Source: Anastatus disparis (taxonomy: Eukaryota; Arthropoda; Insecta; Hymenoptera; Eupelmidae). Taken from it: DNA of 64,000 nucleotides. Positions 32,199 to 39,876 of this stretch are shown one piece after another (the first letter of the stretch is position 1; every line of letters begins with the position of its first letter). A program made the translations under genes and the position numbers. The stretch covers positions 1,292,501 to 1,356,500 of the forward strand of contig JAFFSR010000021.1 of the NCBI GenBank assembly GCA_017163975.1. Reading direction: 5' to 3'. The notes under the pieces were generated by a model that did no database searches, was not told where the DNA came from, and saw only the letters and a program-made list of their open reading frames with translations.

Positions 32199-32753
32199 TA
32201 CAAAAAATTTTAATTTAAAAAAAAAATTCATATACTTACATACGGTCCTTTTTAGGACCAACAAAAGTTTATACGTAAGAAATAACAATTAATAGATAAA
32301 AAATACTATATAACTTTCAGACCTTTAATATTATAAAATATATTTTTTATATCAATATTTTTTCATAACAATGTTATATGATTTTTAATTACTTATTTAT
32401 TTAATTTTTATAATGTTACTCACATCAAAAAATATACATATACACACATACATATATACTATACTTACGGCTGCGAAGAAAAAAGACAGAAGATGCAAAT
32501 CATTAAGGATTTCAAGGTCACCATAGAACCTATAACACCCTCAGACAGGTGCGGGAGAGAGGACACCTTATTCACCCAGACAGGTGGGGGGAAAGTGGGT
32601 CAAATCAATTCACGATTATACAACCCCTTTATACCTGCCAGACATGAAAAGGGGAGCGAGACAAATGGTCGAGACAGGTGGAGCGAAACAATGGGGGAGA
32701 GAGACAGGTGCAAAAAAATCGATATGTCTCGCTATACCAGTCCATATACTACT
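32199..32753. repeat. Polinton 1 terminal region, right copy
   Basis: Mirror of 11388-11927. GACAGGTG occurs at about 32544, 32579, 32672 and 32703. It ends in ...CCATATACTACT next to the target duplication. There is no gene. Confidence 0.6.
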
Positions 32754-32755
32754 GT

Positions 32756-32920
32756 CGCGAGAGATATCAGTGTATCAGGAACGAGAATCAAACGCGCGAC
32801 CCGGATAGAGAACGGGATTCGAACGCAAAAATAAATGAGAATAATCAAGGTACTAATATAAACGAGCCTTTAAACTCGCAGGATGTCCGCCGCAATCCTC
32901 AGGCGCCAGGCAGGAATTAA
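32756..32920 (+). pseudogene. gag C-terminal tail resuming after Polinton 1
   Basis: Starting within the right copy of the GTCGCG duplication, the gag reading frame continues in register. The composition is the same hydrophilic Arg/Asn-rich type for about 53 codons, to a TAA at 32918. Together with the left part it shows that the Polinton split one gene. Confidence 0.8.
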
Positions 32921-32987
32921 TTAATAATAATCAAAATATATTAAAAATAGTAATAATGAGCATGTAAAAATTAGGCGCACAATAAAC

Positions 32988-33632
32988 ATGAAACTTACGT
33001 GCGCGGGGCGTAATCCGCCTATTGTCAAACTAGAAAGTCGAAATTTAAAAGAAAATAGTGCAAGATTTTATGTTGATTCAGGAGCAGATATTTCCGTAAT
33101 AAAGGCCAAACGTATAAATGAAAATACAAGTATAGATAGGCAGCATATTTTAGAGATTACAGGCGTTGTACCAGGAAAAATGTATACGTTAGAAAGAGCA
33201 GATATGACTCTTCAAGAACTACAGTGTGAGGTCCATATTGTCCCAGATAGCTTTCCTGTAAAAACAGATGGGCTACTAGGCTGGGAAACTATTAGTGAGC
33301 ACAACGAACATATAAATGCCGTACATAAGTGCATTGATTTTATAAAATTATCGATTCCCTTTGAGCAGGTGGAAACAGTAGAAATTTCCGCAAGAATGAG
33401 ACGCGTTATTGCTGCAAAAGTTATAAATAATGATGTAGAAGTAGGCTGGGTGCCACTTCAAAATTTAGGGCCAGGAATATTATTTGGAAATTTTATTACG
33501 GAAAATAAAAATGGTAGAGCATACGCAGTATGCATAAATACAAATCATAAAGATATTGAAATTCTGACTCCAGAAATAGAAATTTTTCCATGCGAGGTTA
33601 TAAAAAAAGATAATGATTTTCATGCCGGGTAG
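32988..33632 (+). CDS. Retrotransposon aspartic protease region of pol
   Basis: The retropepsin active-site motif YVDSGADIS lies at about residues 27-35, with the flap and a C-terminal hydrophobic-Gly segment (DGLLGWE) following. It would process gag-pol. A TAG at 33630 separates it from the RT part, but the same frame then continues through to RT, so the original pol was one frame. Confidence 0.85.
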   Translation: MKLTCAGRNPPIVKLESRNLKENSARFYVDSGADISVIKAKRINENTSIDRQHILEITGVVPGKMYTLERADMTLQELQCEVHIVPDSFPVKTDGLLGWETISEHNEHINAVHKCIDFIKLSIPFEQVETVEISARMRRVIAAKVINNDVEVGWVPLQNLGPGILFGNFITENKNGRAYAVCINTNHKDIEILTPEIEIFPCEVIKKDNDFHAG

Positions 33633-34709
33633 GACGGCAACCGTGAAGGAAACGAAGTTTCCGATTGCAAAAAAATTAGACGCGCAATGTCGGAGTACGC
33701 GCAACAAAATTCAGAGAAAAAAAGTGCTGATGCTGAAATAAAAGATGTAGACAGATGCATGGCAAATAAAACGCCATGTGAAATAAAAGATAGAGTTGTA
33801 AAAATAATGAGTATTTTCGACTTGGAAGATTTGAACGCAGAAGAAAAAATGCACGTCAGAGAGTTGATATCCGAGAACCTCTTCGTTTTCGGTCTAGACG
33901 ATGAGTTGCTCCCAGCAGCAAATATTTTAACACATAAAATAAAAACGACTCATGAGGTGATACGTGTGAAACCATACAGATATCCGATAGCATTAAAAAA
34001 TATTATGCAGCAAGAAATAGAGAAGTTACTGAAAAAAGATATTATAGAACCATCTATGTCGAGTTATAGTAGCCCAGCATGGATAGTTAACAAGAAACCT
34101 GACCCTCAAGGCAGGAAACGCTGGCGTTTGGTGACAGATTTTCGTCAACTAAATGAAATTACTGTGGGAAGTTGCTGTCCACTGCCATTAACTTGTGACA
34201 TCTTAGAAAATTTAGCGTCAGCAAATTATATTACCGCCGTAGACCTTAAGGACGGCTATTATCAGGTAAAGATTGATTCAAGAGACGCGCATAAAACTGC
34301 GTTTTCAGGGCCATCAGGTACTTATCAATATAAACGTATGGCTATGGGGTTATGTAAAGCACCCATGACCTTTAGTAGGGCAATGACTCTAGCTTTGCAG
34401 GGCTTGCAAGGTTCAGAGTTTGAAATTTACTTAGATGACGTGATTATACACGCCGAAAATTTAGAACAGCACGCTCTTCGTTTTAAAAGATTTTTAAAAC
34501 GCATTGAGAAAGCTAATCTAACAATAGAACCAAAGAAATGTCAATTTTTAAGACGCGAGGCGAAGGTATTAGGACATATAGTAGGAAAAGGACAAATTAA
34601 AACAGACCCTAAAAAGATAGAAGCAGTGCGTGAAGCAATTTTTAGGCTTTGTTGGTTATTATCGTCGATTCATAAAAGATTTTGCGAGCATAGCAAGACC
34701 GTTACATAA
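33633..34709 (+). pseudogene. Ty3/gypsy reverse transcriptase
   Basis: Recognisable blocks in order: WIVNKK...RWRLVTDFRQLN, VDLKDGYYQV, the KTAFSGPSGTYQYKRMAMGL region, and the YLDDVII catalytic motif at about 34428-34450. A frameshift at about 34635-34645 moves the thumb/connection region into the next frame, so the last ~25 codons of this ORF are out of phase. Function: RNA- and DNA-dependent DNA synthesis for retrotransposition. The open stretch begins with Met at 33687. Confidence 0.9.
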
Positions 34710-35052
34710 ATTAAGTTCAAAGAAAGAGAAATTTCTGTGGCTAAAAGAACATCAAATAGCATTTGACACGTTACGTAAGAAGCTATGCGAAGAGCCTGTG
34801 TTGGCCACGCCTAACTTAAGCGAGCCATTTATAGTAACAACAGATGCATCTGATTATGCGATAGGCGCAATATTGAGTCAAGGAAAAATCGGCGAAGATC
34901 GACTTTGTGTATATGTCTCAAGATGTTCAAAAGGAAGCGAACTTAGGTATACTGTATATGACAAAGAATCGTTGGCAGTTGTTTTTGCAAAAGAACAATT
35001 TAGACCTTATTTATACGGTACAAAATTCACAGTAGTCACAGATCATGAACCG
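34630..35052 (+). pseudogene. RNase H domain, first part (interrupted by MITE)
   Basis: In the shifted frame, FLGFVGYYRRFI marks the end of RT. The RNase H motif TTDASDYAIGAILSQ and the DKESLAVV helix follow. The frame breaks at the TTAA insertion site at 35053 and resumes in the same phase at 35446. Confidence 0.88.
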
Positions 35053-35056
35053 TTAA

Positions 35057-35445
35057 GAGGAGGCCGTATAGTTCTGTCCTTGTCTAATCTAAATTTTCGT
35101 TATTATGGCTAAATTAAATATTTTTATACAAAAGTAAAGGCAGAGCCCAATAGATTTAAGGATGAGCAGACGATTCTATTCTCTGAAAAAATATAAAATT
35201 TTCATTAGTTTTCGAGTGAAGTCTGAAACGGAAAAAGAATTAAATTTGATTGAAGTGTTCAACTCTTTTTCCGTTTCAGACTTCACTCGAAAACTAATGA
35301 AAATTTTATATTTTTTAATAGAATAGAATCGTCTATTCATCCTTAAATCTATTGGGCTCTGCCCTTACTTTTGTATAAAAATATTTAGTTTACTAATTAT
35401 AAGGAAAATTAAGATTAGACAAGGACAGAACTATACGGCCGCCTC
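35057..35445. mobile_element. TTAA-flanked piggyBac-type MITE, near-perfect foldback
   Basis: A 389-bp element flanked by TTAA on both sides (35053-35056 and 35446-35449). The two halves are inverted repeats over most of their length (GAGGAGGCCGTATAGTTCTG at one end and its complement at the other), with a short unpaired centre near 35230-35260. It has no ORF of its own. Removal of one TTAA and the body leaves the RNase H frame continuous, which fixes the boundaries. The TTAA target suggests mobilisation by a piggyBac transposase. Confidence 0.9.
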
Positions 35446-35637
35446 TTAAAGCATTTTCATACAAGCACAAAGCCTGATCTAAGATTTAATAGATTAAAAG
35501 CAGCTTTAAGAGGGTATACGTTTGATGTAGTGTATAGGCCGGGAAGGAAAAATAATGCAGCTGATACATTGTCTAGAAATCCAGTAATTGCAGACGGCGA
35601 AGAAAATCCTGAATTACCACGTGCAGAAATGTATTAA
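35446..35637 (+). pseudogene. RNase H domain, C-terminal part
   Basis: Continues RNase H after the MITE in phase, including the characteristic gypsy sequence VVYRPGRKNNAADTLSR, up to a TAA at 35635-35637. Confidence 0.88.
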
Positions 35638-37026
35638 TTAGCAGATAAGCAAGAAAATCAGGAACCAAACGCAAATGAATGCGGTCCACCAGCAAGAATT
35701 TTTATTACACGCGCAATAAATAAAAATGCGAATAAAACTAAAAAAGAAGAGTAAAGTTCAGAGAATTCTGATAATCCTAAAAAGAAAATCTTTATTAAAG
35801 AAACAAGTGACGAGTCAGAAATCAATAGTATAACCGGATCTGAAGAAAATTGGAATTATGCAAAAGAAAAAAAGACCCTTGGAAAAGATCGGCGTACCAA
35901 AAGGAAAAGGCGAAATAAGAAAGCGTTAAAAACACGTAAAAGTCAAGCAGATAGAAAGAAAAAATTAATTCAAGCTGAAAATATAATAAGTCAAGCACAA
36001 GACGACGGTAAGCTCACATATATGCGAAAAAGCACAAACATGCCAGAAGGAATTCTTGCAGCGAGTACACCAGTAGATAAGCCACATGCAGTGTCATCAA
36101 GAAAAAAAAAGAATACGTATGAGCCAGCGAGCGAAATATCAAAAAATAAAAGTATATTGAAAAATAATAGAAACAGCTGTGACGTAGAATCGCCATTAGA
36201 GACAATAAATGTAAAATCGAAAGCATCTCAACACAAGGGTACCAAAATAGAAAAAGAGGAGACACAGGATGATTCACAACACACTTCGCAAAGTAAAAAA
36301 AGTAGTCGAGGAAGTATATTAAATCTGATCCCAGAAATGATAACAAAAATGCGTGCTCGATTTTAAGTTGATGTGCAAGAACAAGAGATAAATGGTAGGG
36401 AAGGTGTACAAATAAATATATAGGAAGAAACACCAGGAGAAGTAGCAGAAGCACTAAGAGGCGACATACCTCAAGAAATAATAAATCAAACAGATATTAA
36501 TGAGCGAGAAAAATTTCGACCTCAAATGCCAAGAGAATACTACAAATTAGTACCAGACATAAGCTCAGAAAAAGATAAAGAGAAAAAATCATTAAGAATA
36601 AGTTCTGAAGTCGAAATTATTGACAGTGAAACAGACAAGGACTCGTATTTCAAGGACGAGTTTGAGGTACAAGATACAAGTAAAAATCAAGAGAAAGAAA
36701 TTATAAGTGAGAGTGAAAGCGAGAGAGATAAGCATGACGTCAGTGAATCTGAGTCGCAAGACGAAAGCATGGAGCAGGAAGAGAATGAGAGTGACGTAGA
36801 ACTAGATAAAAATGATTTAGATGAGACTGAGTTGCAAGACCTTGAAGAAGAAGAAAAAACTGACGAAGAAAATAAGCATATGAATATAATAGAATCAGTA
36901 CAAAACGATGACGAAAATAGACCAATAAGTTGGAGTAATTCTTTTAATGATGGTGCAGGTGTATTTGAGGTGTATGATGCAAGTGATGAATGTGCACAAC
37001 ACTGGTTAGATTTGATAAGGGATGAC
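35638..37026 (+). pseudogene. Charged pol spacer between RNase H and the OTU/integrase part
   Basis: The same frame as RNase H continues through a Lys/Arg-rich stretch (about 35860-36010, e.g. GKDRRTKRKRRNKKALKTRK). It then becomes Ser/Lys-rich (36022-36366) and strongly acidic (36526-37026, many Glu/Asp/Ser). In-frame stops stand at about 35752, 36364 and 36421. The acidic region has no recognisable fold and is probably disordered. It leads directly to the OTU-like motif, which is displaced to 60975 by Polinton 2. Confidence 0.7.
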
Positions 37027-37032
37027 AATATA

Positions 37033-37357
37033 AGTAGATAAGCTATGGGGTTTCTGGCCCACTGACTTTCTGGCCCACTGACTTTCTGGCCCACTGACTT
37101 TCTGGCCCACTGACTTTCTAGCCCACTGACTTTCTGGCCCACTGACTTTCTGGCCTACTGACTTTCTGGACCAGTGACTTTCTCACCCAGTGGGTTAAAA
37201 GTCAGATGGTCTAGAAAGTCAGATGGGTTAGAAAGTCAGATGGGTTAGAAATGCAGGTGGGTTAGAAATGCATGTGGGTTAGAAGTGTGATGAGCCAGGA
37301 ACCCCACAGCGAGAAGGCGAGCTGCCGGCGACCAGCTGCGGGATGTTGACTGTCGTA
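37033..37357 (+). repeat. Polinton 2 left terminal inverted repeat (325 bp)
   Basis: Made largely of a 16-bp unit TTTCTGGCCCACTGAC and variants repeated about nine times, then of inverted-sense variants (GGGTTAGAAAGTCAGAT). It ends with the unique sequence GCGAGCTGCCGG...GGATGTTGACTGT. The matching right terminus is 48 bp shorter, which equals three 16-bp units. Confidence 0.9.
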
Positions 37358-37499
37358 AATTTTTTTTAATAAGCTTACTGAACATAAGGTTATTATTTCT
37401 TTGTATTAAATAAATTACATTATAACGTATTATATATATATATTATTATTATTATTTTAAAGAATGAATTTATCATTCCAAACGTTTGAAAAAAATTGT

Positions 37500-37549
37500 G
37501 GCCCTGAAAAGGGCCGATTGTTTTTACCGTTGTGGCTCTGAAAAGGGCC
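37500..37549 (-). terminator. Tandem pair of histone-type 3' stem-loops
   Basis: On the minus strand, GGCCCTTTTCAGGGCC (37500-37515) and GGCCCTTTTCAGAGCC (37534-37549) lie 34 bp apart as a tandem duplication. The first is a perfect 6-bp stem with a UUUC loop followed by ACAA, the metazoan replication-dependent histone mRNA signal. No ORF ends just upstream of them, so they may be remnants or serve a read-through transcript. Confidence 0.65.
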
Positions 37550-38584
37550 GATTATTTTTTACCGTGAATTGAAAAATTGACCACTCGGCTTGTTTTTTTA
37601 AATTATTTCATATCTCTTGATCTAAGAGACTTATAAGTATCAAATTTTAACTAGTTAGTTTCAACCATTACATTAATAAAAAATACTTGTTGAACCCATA
37701 GATAGATTATTTTAAATTTACAGAAAAAAAAGTTCTCGCAAAATTAGCTTCTTTGAAGAAAAATCAGTAAATTTACACTTTAACATTTTTGTTATAGTTA
37801 AATTAATATCTTAAATTAAATTTTATAAAAAAAATACTCTATAAACATGATTTAAGTTTCTTAAAGTTCATAAAAGGCCTTAAAACTTATTATCCGAAGA
37901 GACAATCATAAGTGAGCTTCATTTAAAAAAATGTTTTCATATCTCTCTCTTGATCTAAAAGACTTACAGTTATAAAATTTTAACTAATAGCTTGTTTTGA
38001 CTAGTAAATTAATAGAAAATACTTATTAAACCTATAGTTGGATTATTTTTAAATTTCAGAAAAAAGTTCTGACTGAAATAAATTTTTGATCATGAAAAAT
38101 ACAAGTTAATATTCACATAGTAATTTTTACTGTCATTATTAATTTAATATTTAAATTAAATTAAATAAAATGCTTTATAATCATGGTTTTGACTTTTTAA
38201 AGTTATCAAAAAGCCTCAAAATTGATTTTTTGAAAAAATGACCTCAGTCGTTTCCATTTTAAGAATTTTCTCATATTTTTTAAGCTAAGAGACTTATAAC
38301 AATGAAATTTTAAATACAAGTTTGTTTCAACTAGTACATTAATAAAAAGTATTTGTTGAGCATATATTTAGATTATTTTAAAATTTCAGAAAAAAAGTTC
38401 TAAACTAAAACGATTTTTTTTTTCTTTTTTTTTTCATGAAAATACAAATTAATGTTTGCAAAGTAATTAATTATGATTATTAATTTAATATTTAAATAAA
38501 ATTATATAACAATAACTAATAAACATGGTTTTGAAGTTTTAAAGCCATTTACATTATTAGATTTCTTTTTTTTCGTATCTCTTA

Positions 38585-38673
38585 TCCCTATTGAAAAAAT
38601 CCATATGTTCATCCACGTGGATATCCACGCGGATGATCCACGTGGATATCCATATGAATTTTTTCAAGAGGGA
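38585..38673. repeat. Mini hairpin element (TCCCTATTGAAAAA ends)
   Basis: An 89-bp near-perfect inverted repeat interrupts one of the ~330-bp units between CATATCTCTT and CTAAAAGAC. The inner part holds repeated ATCCACGTGGAT palindromes. A relative with similar ends is at 45707-45756. Confidence 0.65.
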
Positions 38674-38740
38674 TTCTAAAAGACTTATAACAATAATAAC
38701 AATTAGAATATTTGTACCAACGTTTTAAAGAAAAGTTGAT

Positions 38741-38756
38741 GGCCCTGAAAAGGGCC
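38741..38756 (-). terminator. Histone-type 3' stem-loop 18 bases after the stop of the 157-aa gene
   Basis: The minus-strand RNA reads AUCGGCCCUUUUCAGGGCCAUCAA: a 6-bp GGCCCU/AGGGCC stem, a UUUC tetraloop and an A-rich 3' flank. This matches the canonical stem-loop bound by SLBP in histone mRNAs. It begins 18 bases after the TAA at 38775-38777, within the usual distance. I do not see a clear purine-rich U7-binding element on the downstream side. Confidence 0.8.
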
Positions 38757-38774
38757 GATTGAATCAATTATTAT

Positions 38775-39248
38775 TTAGAAGGTTAAGCGCCTTCTTCTTC
38801 TGGGTGGTTCATTAGAATCATCATCATCGTCTTTGACGGTTATGATCTCAATTATGATCCGTACTTCATCAACAGGCGGATGTATTAGAGGTGATTGAGT
38901 AATATCAATCACCTCTAATTCATCCGACTGTTGCGGAATTCTTGTCGGCGTTGCTGGAAGTGGTTCCGGGTCAGGTGACTCTGGTGAATCGCGAATCGGT
39001 TCCGGGTCAGGCGACTCTGGCGAATCGCGAATCGGTTCGGGGTCAGGCGACTCTGGTAAACTCCAAAGTGCTTCTGGATTAGGTGACTCCCGAGAATCTG
39101 GAAGTGGCTCCGGTGACCATTCTAATAAAGCCAAGGATGATGATGATGAAGATGATGATGATGGACTTGGTGCAATAAACGCCAAGTCTGGAACATCTAA
39201 ATGAACGTAAAGAGGTGATGCTTCGTCTTTCATGGTGACAATACGCAT
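38775..39248 (-). CDS. 157-aa Pro/Ser/acidic repeat protein with histone-like gene architecture
   Basis: It begins MRIVTMKDEA. A Ser tract at about 31-41 is followed by tandem copies of ESPDPEPIRDSP-like 12-residue units (about 55-100), then a hydrophobic strand region (VDEVRIIIEIITV), an Asp cluster and a basic end PPRRRRRLTF, a plausible nuclear-localisation signal. It is not a histone and I recognise no family. Upstream are a TATA box (39288-39295, minus) and two CCAAT boxes (39319 and 39343). Downstream is a perfect histone stem-loop. This combination suggests S-phase-restricted, non-polyadenylated expression. Codon use is more GC-rich than that of its surroundings. It lies inside Polinton 2 but may be a passenger. 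Confidence 0.68.
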   Translation of the reverse strand: MRIVTMKDEASPLYVHLDVPDLAFIAPSPSSSSSSSSSLALLEWSPEPLPDSRESPNPEALWSLPESPDPEPIRDSPESPDPEPIRDSPESPDPEPLPATPTRIPQQSDELEVIDITQSPLIHPPVDEVRIIIEIITVKDDDDDSNEPPRRRRRLTF

Positions 39249-39287
39249 TGCACATGAAAAATGATGTTAATCGCGACAGTGTGTCTC

Positions 39288-39347
39288 TTTTTATACGAGC
39301 GTGTGAAGCGACGCCGCACCAATCAAACGAAACAACGTTGAACCAAT
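39288..39347 (-). promoter_or_regulatory. Promoter of the 157-aa gene: TATA plus two CCAAT boxes
   Basis: TATAAAAA on the minus strand at 39288-39295 lies 40 bases before the ATG. CCAATCA words at 39319 and 39343 (read on the + strand) are spaced as in animal histone promoters. The combination is inference from layout. Confidence 0.55.
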
Positions 39348-39469
39348 CAGCGTCGAGTACGAACGAAGCAGTGAGGGATAGAGACGCGACATAGACTACA
39401 GTGCGCGCAACAGTTGAGGCTTCAGTAGCAGCCAGTATCTTGCGGAGACATGTCATAGCACGAGAGTCA

Positions 39470-39876
39470 AAAACAGCCCATGCAGTAACCAGACAACAGC
39501 AACTATTTCAAAATTAATCGGCTCTTGAAGAGTCAACAAACTATTCTTTTCAATAAATAAACCTCAACAACTTTGGAATATTTGACAGGATCTTTTATTA
39601 TAAATATTTTTTAAACGTCGGGTGACGTTTCGGACACTTGGATTGTATTCTTCTTCAGACTATATGCCATAAGGGTCAGTGAAAACATTAAAAATAATTA
39701 CATTGAGGTCAACTATCGCAGAGTAAAAAAAATACTGTCCAAACTATTCTTTTTTATTTTTATTTCCTTTTAATACTCTTTCTGTAAATGTAAAACAACC
39801 GGATCTTTTTACGTAAAAGGTGATCGTTGTTTTATATTTTTCTTAATTGAAAGATAGTCGGATCTTTTCATAGAAG
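39470..39876. other. Repeat-derived noncoding stretch
   Basis: Contains a CGGGTGACGTTTCGGACACTT-type word typical of degraded insect retroposons near 39618. After it comes the start of a ~130-bp repeat (GGTGATCGTTGTTTTATA...GATAGTCGGATC) that continues at 44269-44709. No gene is seen. Confidence 0.45.

Larger units (their letters stand above)
11388..32753. mobile_element. Polinton 1: palindromic Maverick/Polinton inserted in gag
   Basis: The ends are AGTAGTATATGG... and its exact reverse complement, so the element is 5'-AG...CT-3' as Polintons are. It is flanked by GTCGCG at 11382-11387 and 32754-32759, a 6-bp target duplication typical of Polintons. The gag frame continues after the second duplication. 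All genes read outward from the centre: minus strand on the left, plus strand on the right. The gene set (rve integrase, double jelly-roll MCP, penton-like protein, adenain-type protease, FtsK/HerA-type ATPase) is diagnostic. No PolB is present in either arm or in the centre, unlike a complete Polinton. Length is 21,366 bp. Confidence 0.93.
22680..32753 (+). repeat. Right arm of the Polinton 1 palindrome (10.1 kb)
   Basis: Mirror image of the left arm with all genes on the + strand. It starts inside the ATPase coding region, so the gene is truncated here, and it ends with the Polinton terminus. It lacks the left-arm insertion at about 14960-15675; an (AT)n run at 29167-29219 occupies the same place. 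Confidence 0.92.
37358..38740. repeat. Noncoding ~330-bp degenerate tandem repeats
   Basis: Four units (about 37600, 37935, 38262 and 38572) share the order CATATCTCTTGATCTAAGAGACTTATAA, AAATTTTAACTAGT, a GTTTCAAC block and ATTATTTTAAATTTCAGAAAAAA. More units of the same family lie at 45760-48150. Two histone-type stem-loops are at 37500-37549 (listed separately). No ORF is supported. Confidence 0.7.

Noticed and set aside
11388..32753. The palindrome as a sequencing hairpin or assembly artefact
   Set aside because: The arms differ by a ~700-bp insertion and many substitutions, the outer flanks are different parts of one gene, and a 6-bp duplication surrounds the whole.
36687..37142. 151-codon minus-strand Ser-rich frame
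   Set aside because: Antisense shadow of the acidic pol spacer that runs across the Polinton boundary.
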